A stretch of 64,000 nt of DNA. It comes from Margaritispora aquatica. Taxonomy: Eukaryota; Ascomycota; Leotiomycetes; Helotiales; Discinellaceae. The position numbers and the translations under genes were made by a program. Under the pieces are notes generated by a model, which worked only from the letters and a program-made list of their open reading frames with translations, searched no databases and was not told the origin of the DNA. Of this stretch, positions 32,674 through 42,431 are shown one piece after another; position 1 is the stretch's first letter; each line of letters starts with the position of its first letter. The DNA lies in contig VJWN01000003.1 in assembly GCA_007644065.1 (NCBI GenBank), positions 248,001 to 312,000 of the forward strand, written 5' to 3'.

Positions 32674-34392
32674 TTAAGAGCGGTACACGTCACGCTTAGC
32701 AGGCGTAGCGGCATTGCAAGCAGTCTCCTGGGCATTGCAGTCGGCGACGGACTTGCCTGGCAACTTGCCGGAGTTCACGGCGTTACCGCAGGCGTTGTTC
32801 TGGATGGCGCAGGAGCGCTGGATGGCGGCGCCTTGGTTGACGAAGGTGTTGCCGTTGACGGTGAATGGGCGGGTTCCAGTGGACTTGATGACAGCAGGTG
32901 GTGCGCCACCGAGGGTTCCGGTGAAGGTTTGGACGTTGGCTGTGTGTTTGTTAGTGGGATGTTTGGGAGGAGTGGAAGAGAGAGGGGAACTTACCACCAT
33001 CAACTGCTGCAGCAGCGGTGGTAGCAGCGGCGGCGGCCTCGGCGGTGGTTGCTGATGCAGCTGGGGCCTGGGATTGTTAGGATCTTCGCGGGTCTTTGCG
33101 AGTTAGGAGGGGAAAGCTTACGACAACAGTTGCAGCGGCGGTCTCAACAGCTGCGGCATCAACGGTGGCACTTGAGGCTTGTTAGATGTGTTTATACGGT
33201 GAAGATTGGGGGTACTTACGTGACAGTAACTGCGGCAGCGCAAGCAGAGGTGGCAGCGGCCTCAGTGACTTCAGCAACGGCGTCAACAGTGATACTGGGA
33301 TTGTTAGTCATTTTCTTGGAATTTCAGAGACAAGATCACTCACGTGGAGGTGACAACGGAGCAGACAGATGCGGTATCAGCGCTGGCAGTGAGAACAGCT
33401 GCGGCAGTTGTGGCCTAGATGTGTTAGTTGATTGTTTGATCAGATAGACAAATATTCGAAGATATCGAAAATTGGAGGCGAACCAGGTTGCGAATCAGAA
33501 TGGAGGAGACTTACAGCAGCTTCAGCGACAGCGGTGGTAGCGGCGACAGTCTCGACGGCAGCGGCAGCAGAAGTAGCAGCTGGGGCAGCGCTATAATTTG
33601 ATCAGTAATGGTCAAGTTGAATCGATTGTTGAACTTACGCGACACCAGCAACAGCTGCGTCAATCTCAGCGGCAGTGGCATCCTCTACGAGAAGGTTCTG
33701 GGTGAAGATACATCCAACCTTGTCGTCGAGAGTATCACAGGAGTTTCCCTTGCCAGTGGTGTCGGAGGTCTGTGGGGGTTAGCGGCGTTCAAACTTGGTG
33801 AGAACAATAAACCTACAGATCCAGGAGCGAAACTTCCAGACAAAAGAGCATCTTGAGGATCAGCTCCGATAGATGCGAGGGACTTGGCAAGAGCAAGAAC
33901 AACGGCCTTGTTGTGGGCAGCTGCTCCAGGGGAAGCTGGATCTTGATGTTGTTGGATAGCGGCGATTTCAGGGTTGACAGCAGTCTCTGTGCAGATGACT
34001 GAAGCAACACCAACACCACCGGTGTTCCTCTCCAAAGCAGCAAAGATCAAAGCATCTGCCATACCGGTGACATTTCCAGCCGCCTTAGCATTGGTGAACG
34101 CTTGATCGGCGGTTGCTTGGTGCAAGCAGTCGAGGTTGGTGATGCTTCCTGCTCCAGCCTTGGCTGCTGCGTTGCCGAGAAGACCGAAGACGGGATCTTG
34201 GATCTTGGCTGGGTTGTTGAGGGCCAAGTTGATGCGGACACCGGTCAAGAAGCGCTCGTGGGAGTGCTCTTGAGGAACCTCACGAGCGACGATGTCACGG
34301 GGGATGGTGAAGACGTTCTTGGCCTTTGGCATGGGAGCTGCGATGGTGAGGCCGAAGAGGGCGATGAGAGCGGTTGCGGATTCGTACTTCAT
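32674..34392 (-). CDS. Secreted Ala/Thr/Val-rich protein, 438 aa, eight exons
   Basis: The ATG at 34392 starts a signal peptide, MKYESATALIALFGLTIAAP. Exon 1 (34392-33817) encodes a helical, Ala-rich globular domain with NPAKIQDPVFGLL and cysteines in LDCLHQATAD and SVICTE. Exon 2 (33769-33639) adds two cysteines (CDTL, CIFTQNLL). Five mini-exons follow (33590-33515, 33414-33344, 33294-33220, 33170-33122, 33067-32995), all encoding near-pure Ala/Thr/Val/Ser text. The last exon (32939-32674) holds a Cys-containing domain with GNTFVNQGAAIQRSCAIQNN and ACGNAVNSG, ending KRDVYRS. Total 1317 bases, divisible by three. The product should be exported to the wall or medium; no GPI signal is seen. I know similar wall or secreted proteins of unknown function in filamentous ascomycetes but cannot name the family. 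Confidence 0.82.
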
Positions 34393-36138
34393 GTTTGCGG
34401 TTGTTGGTGATGGGATGAATATGGACAAAGGTGATGTTCGTTGGGATAAAAAGTATAAACAGTTAAAACAAGGACCGGCCTAGAGAATGAAGAATTGGTT
34501 TTTTAAGTTTAAAGAATGTATAGAAGCAGAAGTTCACAGAACTGAAGCACAAGAAAGAATGTATGAAGAGAACGAGAGAATGAATATGCGATGGAGAGAA
34601 ACAGAAGGTATCGACGTGGCGCCCTCTGTTATATAGCTTGAATCATTGAGGAGGGCGTTCCGCCTCTTTCACGATGCCTGCGTCCTCGCTGCTTCCAAGC
34701 AAGGATGTCAACCTTGTTCATGCTCCTGTCATCCTGAACTCTCGCCGCATCGCATGGGAGATCATACTGAACTAGGGGAAAGAAGAAAGGAGGACGTTTC
34801 TAAGGCGTTCGTCCTGGTCAGGAGAATCGTTCTCCCGAATGTACTCCGTAAGCCGCTTGGCTGTTTGCACGAAGTCCCAACCTCCTTCGTGATATGCCAT
34901 TGGGTTCACCAAGCGCGAGACCTCTGTGTGCACCAATCGCTATGCATCCGAAGATTCGAGGGGGTGGAAGTATCGAGGTACACCCCAGGCCTGACACTCG
35001 AAAGTTCAAAACCAGATTCTCTCGGGTAGCCAGATGAGATGAAGCATCGGCCTCGTGGCCACAATGAGACGGTTATTGCTTGATGGCCGCGATAATGAGC
35101 TCAGTCGCATGGGAGAAGATGTGTATTATTGGTGGGATGGACGAAGCGACCAGCACAACTGAATTTCCATCGGATGGTCGGGGATTTCTTGGGACGGATG
35201 TCGTCTCATTCCGTTTGATGTCTCCAGGCGAATGTGTGTGGTCCCCTTGTTCTGAGACACCCACGTGATCAGATCAGGGGTAGCGAGCGAAATATCACCA
35301 GGATGAGAACGGGTTACGGCGTCTAGAATCTGTGAGGCGGTCTGAGAGTTGGGACGAAAATAAGATCATCGTTGAGGTTCTGCGTGTGAGGTTACATTCA
35401 CGATCGACTGACATTTTGACAGTTTCTTGGAATTGTTTGTCTGTTGTAAGGTAGTGCTTGAAATTTGCCGATATGGAAATGTCTCAAACCTTAATCATGA
35501 CCATAGGTTTGTGAGTCGAAAAGCTTCATCGTGAGTTTCAATCTCTTCCTCTTCCCTTCAGTTTGTCAACGACGTTGAAAGAAGCAAAGTCCTCTTCAAG
35601 GTTCCAATTTTCAAGCCTAAAATTAATTTAATTTTGTCTTACCTATCCGCTTCATCTCCAGCATATCCACCAAATACCCACCAAATCTTACCCCATTGAG
35701 ACACACCCCCGTCACCTCATCTGAACAGGGCTGATCGTCCGTCCAAGACATCAGATGGTGGCATTTGGAGACGAGATTCGTATGTAAATCGTGGGAACGA
35801 CAATTCATGCCATGAAGCTTGATAATGAGTGACATAAGGGTATCAATTTCCCACTTCTTGGTTGCTGGATTATGGAATGGTTTGAAGTTGTCTTGCTGGT
35901 CAATAAATGTACGGAAGTACTTTGTATCTTTTCTTGAGACTGGATCCTTACACTGCACTGCATTTTGCCGTGTGGGGGTGGGATATAGGAGTACTTCGTA
36001 CACTTGCGCCCAGGATGTTTGAAAGGCACCCCAACAAAGACCGAAAGTTGTACACCTGTTACGATACACCGGTACATAACAGTTGAGTCAATCCAATTAC
36101 CAAATAGCATCCATATTCTTACACGCCTAATTATCACT
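34393..36138. other. Intergenic, 1.75 kb
   Basis: The first part is the promoter of the secreted-protein gene; pyrimidine- and purine-rich tracts lie near 34480-34620. A CACGTG palindrome is at 35262-35267. A minus-strand frame at 36069-35623 lacks motif support and probably overlaps the amidohydrolase 3' UTR. No gene is called. Confidence 0.4.
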
Positions 36139-37786
36139 TCAATAGTTCTTCTGCATCTCCTTCTTCACCTCCGGAAAGTCTGGCACAATTGGATGTGCAT
36201 TACCATCCTGCCCCGCTATAGGCGGCGCGACATATTCCTTCCTCCCAGCTTTATGCACACGTCCATTAATGACAATGACATTCAACTTATCATGATCCTG
36301 CAGAACCCTAATATCCTCCAGCGGATTTCCATCCACCAAGATACAATCTCCAAGGTACCCCTCTTGGATCTTACCAAGCTCATGTTCACGCATAAATAGC
36401 TTAGCGACGCCTGCTGTCGCTGCAATGATGGATTCCATAGGCGTGAAATCGAGAAGCTTGACGAAGTGCTCGAGATCACGAGCGTATGTCCCGTGCGGTG
36501 TCCAGGCGAAACCGTAGTCACCACCAGGTAGGACAACGATGCCACGGCGGTGCATCTCTCGAAGGCCGCGAATGGCAGCGTCGAGTTCTTTCTGGTAGCC
36601 AACTTCCTGAGCTTTTTCGTTGGGATAGCCGAATGCTGCCGCATCGTGGACTACAAATATGTTAGGCAAGGTCTAGGTGAGGAAGAGGAATAAAGGGACG
36701 TACGGGTGGCGATCAACCAGTTGATGCCTGGTGCAACGATATGCTTGTCTTTCTTCTTCTCGAGCATATCCATGCCCTCATCGTCGATATAAGATGCGTG
36801 ATATATAACATCAACACCATGCTTAACGCACATCTTCACGGAGTCTCTAGCTCTAGCGTGAGCACAAAGTCGTCGGCCATGACTGTGTGCTTCATCTACA
36901 CAAGCAGCTGTCTCCTCATCACTGAAGTAGCAGTCTTGCGCTGATCTGATCTCCGTGATCTAGGTAGTCATTAGATAGATCCCGAAGTGAGAGCATACTG
37001 AATGAAATTTACCTCTTCACCACTCATGCTCAATTTGATCTGGTCCACACCAAGTCCAACATGATGTCGGACCACATCTCTCATCTCATCCGGTCCATCG
37101 GCATAGGCTGTGATGCCAGCCACCAGATCGCCATCTCGCCTAGCGATCTCTTTTCCATTTCCTAAGTACCTTGGACCTGGAATATCGCCTGCGTTGATGG
37201 CGTCTCGAATTACGACATCAACTCTGTCTTTAGCGGAAGCGGCTCCAAAGCACCTTTGGAACTGTCAATATCAACGCTAACAGAGGACAAGGACTGTGGT
37301 CACATACATTGTGTAGCCTGAATCAATATAACACTGCGCACTCCTTGCCGTAAGAAGCACATGCTCTTCTACACCCAACTCACCCAACCTGTTCAAATCC
37401 CCTCCGTTCCACGTAAAATGCGTATGTGCATCACCAAGTCCACTCATCAATGTCCTCCCCCTTCCATGAAAGACTCTCACTTTCGCATCTTGTTTGAGCT
37501 CCTCGACATTCGGCACCGCTCCAACGGCAGTGATGCGCTCGCCTTCAATAAGCACATCTCCACGGTAGGGATCACGACCGGTGGAATCTAAAATGTTGAC
37601 CTCGAGGAAGAGGATACGAGATTCGGGATGGGTGCCTAGGATACTGTAGTCTTTGGGCTGGAGATTCGTGGCGAAGTTTATGGCGTTGATGTTGGCGATG
37701 TTACGAGGCGGGCCTGCGTACGGTTCCGAAGAGGCGCTATTTGGGCTGAAGGAAGGTAGGGGATCGTCGACGCGTGAGGGTACCAT
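36139..37786 (-). CDS. Amidohydrolase-superfamily metal-dependent hydrolase
   Basis: I chose the ATG at 37786 (MVPSRVDDPLPSF); the open frame upstream has no ATG. Four exons are visible; the first intron joins SGYTM to CFGAASAKDRV and the second follows KLSMSGEE. The metal site of the superfamily is complete: GLGDAHTHFTW (two His), a Lys in VDQIKLSMSG that would be carboxylated, CAHARA (His), VIYHASYID (His) and PGGDYGFAW (Asp). The closing beta part GDCILVDGNPLEDIRVLQD is the usual end of imidazolonepropionase/hydantoinase-like amidohydrolases. Such enzymes cleave C-N bonds in amides, cyclic imides or related compounds; the substrate is not determined. It ends EVKKEMQKNY, with no signal peptide. 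It is divergent from the YaaH-family gene next door. Confidence 0.85.
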
Positions 37787-38051
37787 TGTGAAGGTGAAGA
37801 TAATAGTGGTATTTTTCGACGAGTTTTGTCCTACTGGTAAGATATCTGTAGAGATCCTCACGATGTTATCATGAAATCGAGTTCGGCCTCAAAGTGTGCT
37901 GCCTTTAAGCACATTGGCTTGAGTGACCTGGTAACACTTGTACCCCTTCGCTTACACCTCCATTTCCCCGCATTTCAAGCTGTTTGGGGTGATTTGAATT
38001 TCGGATTCGCGGGGATACACCAAACCACTCCAAGTCGCACAATAAGGAACA

Positions 38052-38744
38052 TTGGCGTCCTCGTGTTTTAGGTTACTTGTGATTGGTTTGACCGACAGTA
38101 TTCCAGTTCCCGTTGCACACAAGGACTTACGAAATCTAGGCATCTTCCTCATCTCTATCTATGGAGTTCAAGCTCGTGGCGTTGCTACACCCAATGTACT
38201 TATCGGAGTCCTGATATTCTTTGGTGGGATCTGCCAGTTCATCTCCGGCATCATGGAATTCATCAGTGGCAACACATTTGGCGCCACCGTCTTCCCATCA
38301 TACGGTGCTTTTAACCTCTCGTACGCCATGATCTACCTTCCTGGATCTGGAATATTAGCAGCATACACAGACCCTACGACAGGAGAACTAAACGCAATGT
38401 TCCCAAATGCTTTAGCCATGTATCTCTGGGCTTGGTTCATCTTGACAGTCATATTCACCGTCGCAGCTATGCGCTCGTCGTGGGTGCTGTTCCTGGATCT
38501 GTTCATCCTAGACATCGTGCTCATGTTGCTGGCATGTGGTTTCATGCTCAACATGCCGGTCTTGAACACAGCGGGTAGTGCCCTTGGTTTCGTCGTCGCT
38601 GCTTTGAGCTGTAAGTTCTACATATTCCCCAGTTGTCGAAGTGTGTACTGATGCGTGGCAGATTGGGCTGGGATGGCGGGACTGTTCGCTAATGGAATTA
38701 CTCCATTTAATTTGCCTGTATTTCCAATGTATAGCGAGACATGA
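38052..38744 (+). CDS. GPR1/FUN34/YaaH-family transporter, 5' end unresolved
   Basis: The coding frame contains QARGVATPNVLIG, SGNTFGATVFPSYGAFNLSY and six hydrophobic helices, diagnostic of the AceTr family (acetate and related monocarboxylate or ammonium transport). One intron (donor GCT|GTAAGTT near 38610, acceptor near 38661) joins ALS to YWAGMAGLFANG; the stop is at 38744, and the C-terminus looks complete. The N-terminus is a problem: the expected NPAPLGL motif appears only as a weak IPVPVAH, and there is no in-frame ATG before the first helix. Either an upstream exon supplies the start (for example from the ATG at 37871), or the gene is truncated or decayed. The start coordinate given is only where the frame opens. 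The core helices carry no stops. Confidence 0.65.
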
Positions 38745-39107
38745 TTCCTCGATTGAGCTCGAAGTCGCGCAAGCGATTTCGATGGGAAGGTAGATTTTAA
38801 AAGCTTTAATGAAAGCTATTGAGTCTATAAACGAGTAAATGAGAGACTTAGCCTATTTTAATGAGTAACCATCTCGAATGTCTATGTCTAGATCTAGCAG
38901 CTACTGGCTTGATTTTCGTATATACTAGTGTTTCCAAGATCCTAGTATTTGACCTCTTAAATAAAATGTACTTAGTAGACCAGAGTCTAGCTTCCAGCGT
39001 CCCTATCGAACCTAAGCGAACATTATGTGATTATAAGGCCTCATGATTGAAACTCTCTTCTATCCATGTTGTTTTGATATTGTTATTCATTGCTTCAATA
39101 AGATGCT
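38745..39107. other. Convergent intergenic region
   Basis: This lies between the transporter stop and the 3' end of the cytochrome b5-domain gene. It is AT-rich; nothing is recognised. Confidence 0.35.
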
Positions 39108-39633
39108 TCAATCCCATTCATCTCCCAATCTACGCAATCCTACCCACCTCACTGGCTCTGGAAACTTATTCACCATTCCCTTCGTTCGCCCAACCCTCAA
39201 AGACCTCCCAAATTCAAGCATGTATTTCTTGCCATGAAACCTCCAGAATTGCCACGAGCATTCTGCACCTGCAAATGAACGGATGATCTGATCGCCTCCT
39301 GGATGTTTTGAGATGAACCCCGTGCAATCAAATACGACATTGTCTATCACAATATCTGCCTCCGATCAGAGATTGCTTCATTCGGAGAACGTCGAATAAA
39401 TGAGACTTACAGAGACCGCCTGTTTCGGCAGAGCGATGACTTGAGACTTTGTCTTTGCTAATGAATGGTAACTCAGCATCAGGCGTTGATGGGTCTGCAA
39501 AGGGATATGGCTTCGTCTGTGCTGGCGAGATGGATACACATTCCACATGCTCCACTGTGACTTTCAAGTCATGCTCCAGTAAGCTTGAAGACCGGGTTCC
39601 CTTTGACCTGGCACCCAATTTCAGCCAACCCAT
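39108..39633 (-). CDS. Small cytochrome b5-domain protein, 156 aa
   Basis: Two exons, 39633-39411 and 39355-39108, total 471 bases (divisible by three). The splice gives GGLYIVIDNVVFDCTGF. The cytochrome b5 heme-binding core is clear: FISKHPGGDQIIRSFAG with the first axial His in HPGG and a second in WRFHGKKY about 35 residues on. The N-terminal 70 residues are polar and unlike classical microsomal b5, and no C-terminal membrane anchor follows, so the protein should be soluble. Known family members pass electrons to oxygenases or desaturases, or bind steroids; no partner is obvious here, though the FAH-hydrolase fusion gene starts 530 bases away, divergently. Confidence 0.75.
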
Positions 39634-40164
39634 GTTACGTCTTTTCTGCTTTCATGTGCAGTTTACTGTTGAGGAGAGGTTTTCCGAAGAGCCATCATAT
39701 CTAAGCTGGCCTAGGTGTTTCAGTGATATTCGCCACAGCAAGTCAAGTCTCCTGACTCGTGGCCACGGAGTCCCCCCGCCCCTAACTAGAGTTGGATCTT
39801 AACACAAGCAAGGAAGGCCAAGACATCTCACAAGGCGAAGGACGGAGAAGGCGGCGTTGGGCGGGAAATCAAAGGTGGGGTACTGAAACAACCTTGAAAG
39901 CGCATGATGCAACGCGGGGTCGTCAAGCTTGACTGAAGATCGTGCACAGGAACATGTCTATGAAAAATTTACAAGTAGGAAATCTCGTGTATGCCTTCAA
40001 AACTTTGTCAGAGCGTCTGTCGGTCATATTGAATTTTATCGCATAATAACAGAAGGAAATCCTTTAATTCAGCTTGTTGACTCACTTCCGTCATTTTCAC
40101 CCTGATCACACATCTCATTTAAAAAGCAGACCCTTTTAAGACCGTTCAAAGCTACTGAAGCATA
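39634..40164. other. Divergent promoter region
   Basis: This 531-base gap separates the cytochrome b5-domain gene (minus) from the FAH-hydrolase fusion gene (plus), so the two could share control elements. No defined site was recognised. Confidence 0.4.
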
Positions 40165-42025
40165 ATGGCAAATAATATCCAAGTCGAGAAGTCTTTGACA
40201 AACTATATTGCATACCGCGACTCTAAAGCTCTCGGACAACCGCGCATTGGTCACCTGGATCTCGAGAGGTCGACTATCCAACCTCTCAGCTATGTCTCAG
40301 GAACTCCAATTTCCAATCTTTACGAAGTGATTGAGATAGGCGAATCGCAAATCAAAGCATCTGGAGATCCATTTCCACTCGCCTCTGTCCAACTTCTCCC
40401 ACCCATCAGTGGGCGTGATGTCCTTGCTGTTGGCAAAAACTACTTCGAGCACGCCATAGAATTCAATACTTCTGGGTACGATTCTAGCGACAAGGTGGAC
40501 CAGCCTACACATCCTGTTATTTTCACCAAGCGAGCCACGAGTATCATTGCTCATGGAGAGCCAATCTTCCCACATGAAGGCTTTACCGAGACAGCAGATT
40601 ACGAGGGTGAGATTGGAGTCATTGTGGGCAAGAGTGGGTTTAGGATTGAGGAGAAAGATGCGATGAATTATGTCTGGGGTTATACTATCATCAATGACAT
40701 GACTGCAAGGGAAAGACAGAGGGATCACAAACAGTTCTACATTGGAAAGTCTCCGGATACGTATTGTCCTATGGTAAGTGAAATTACGCCAGTCCTGCAA
40801 ATATACCTCAGAAACCACAAATAAAAATCGCAGCTGATTTACTAACTCAAAATAGGGTCCAATAGCAGTCCCTGCAAACAGACTTCCAAAGACCCTGCGA
40901 GTTGAAACACACGTCAATGGCAAACCTCGCCAAAATTCAACAACAGATGATCTCATTTTCTCCGTAGCGAATCTCATCAAGACACTTTCAGAAGGACAAA
41001 CGATTCAACCTGGAGATGTGATTGCAACTGGGACGCCAGCAGGAGTTGGCTTTGGGCAGAAACCCCCAGTGTTCTTGAAACCAGGGGATACTATCGAAGT
41101 CTCTGTCACTGGTCTCGGCGTGCTGAAAAACGCGATTGCAGAGTCAACTGCAACGAACCAGACAATCGAACGTGTTGCAAAGACATCCCATGTTCCCACC
41201 AGCAACTTAAACAAGTCATGTGGTGGAATTGGACTCACTTCACTTAACTCGAAAAATTTGTATTATCGTCAAGCTGGCAACTCATCTGGCCCATCGGTAA
41301 TCTTCATCCACGGTCTCGGCGGCTCCTCTGAATTTTATACACCACTCGTATCGCTACTGGGCCTTGAGAAAACACATTCGCTGCACTTCCTTGATCTCGA
41401 GGGTCATGGTCTTTCCCCCACCTCAGCACTTTCAACGATTTCAATTTCGAGCTACGCGGAAGACTTTGCTGCTCTCGCTAAGTCCGCCAGACTCGCAAAC
41501 GCCACAGTCATTGGACACAGTATGGGATGTTTGGTAGCACTAACTCTAGCAACCCAGCACCCAGAACTGGTCTCCAAGCTAATCCTCCTTGGACCACCGC
41601 CTTCTCCCGTACCAGAAGCAGGCCGAACTGGCTCTATTGCTCGAGCTGCCACAGTCCGAGCTGGAGGTATGGCTGTGGTTGTTGACGCTGTTGTGACAGC
41701 TGGCACTTCCTCAAAATCTAAATCCGACAACCTAGTTGGTATCACAGCGGTCCGACAATCACTCCTTGGTCAAGATCCTGAGGGGTATGCGAAAGGTTGC
41801 ACAGCACTTGCGGGTGCTTCTGAAGCAATCTCAGTCCACCAGATCACAGCTCAGACTTTGATCGTGACGGGTGATGAAGATAAAGTATCGCCACCTCAAA
41901 TTTGTGAGAAGTATGCAAGTGAGATCAAAGGAGCGAAAGTCCAAGTTTTGGGAGGCGTTGGGCATTGGCATATTTTTGAGGATGTTAAAGCAGTAGCGAG
42001 TTCTGTTCAGCCCTTTCTTTCATAG
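40165..42025 (+). CDS. Fusion: fumarylacetoacetate-hydrolase domain + alpha/beta hydrolase, 592 aa
   Basis: Two exons (40165-40773 and 40856-42025; intron after YCPM) give a 592-residue protein. Residues about 80-320 are an FAH-family domain: AVGKNYFEHAIEF, then FTETADYEGEIGVIVG with the metal-binding Glu/Asp, YTIINDMTARERQ, and VIATGTPAGVGFGQKPP. Residues about 360-592 are an alpha/beta hydrolase: the oxyanion HGLGGSSEFY, nucleophile elbow GHSMGC, acid in VTGDEDKVSPP and the His in GGVGHWHIF. Both halves lie in one uninterrupted exon frame across their junction (about 41170-41250), so the fusion is not an artefact of exon joining. FAH enzymes cleave or isomerise diketo acids late in aromatic degradation; the alpha/beta half resembles enol-lactone or C-C bond hydrolases of the same routes. 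All catalytic residues look intact. Confidence 0.88.
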
Positions 42026-42431
42026 ACTCTAGGTAAAATTTCGTTTGTCAAATGAGACACCAATATATAGATAGAAATTCTGAAATTAGACTTAGCCTTG
42101 CAAATCGCGTCAAAAGTGCAATGTGAATGATTTTATCAATATTAATGAAGTCTTTTAGCCTACCCTCTCTAGTTTCACGTGATAAATTTAGCCATTGTGC
42201 CACTGACATGAATCATGGTTGCTCCCTCCTACACTTTATGATATATAGTCTCGATGAAGTCCCATCCAACTCTATCTTTCACCACTCCATCTACCCCGTG
42301 GGGTGCCCTGTGCCACATATTCGCCACTCACATGACCATAATAAGCGGACCATCAACCTCATTTTCCATTTGTAACCTGTAACTCACTGGCTCTCAACAA
42401 CATCACCTCAAAACCATACACGCATTCTGTC
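42026..42431. other. Intergenic: upstream of the dead regulator
   Basis: It holds the fusion gene 3' end and the former promoter of the Zn2Cys6 gene. A CACGTG palindrome lies near 42176-42181. No gene is seen. Confidence 0.4.

Noticed and set aside
35623..36069. 148-codon open frame on minus strand
   Set aside because: No motif or family resemblance; it begins just past the amidohydrolase stop on the same strand and is most likely its 3' UTR.
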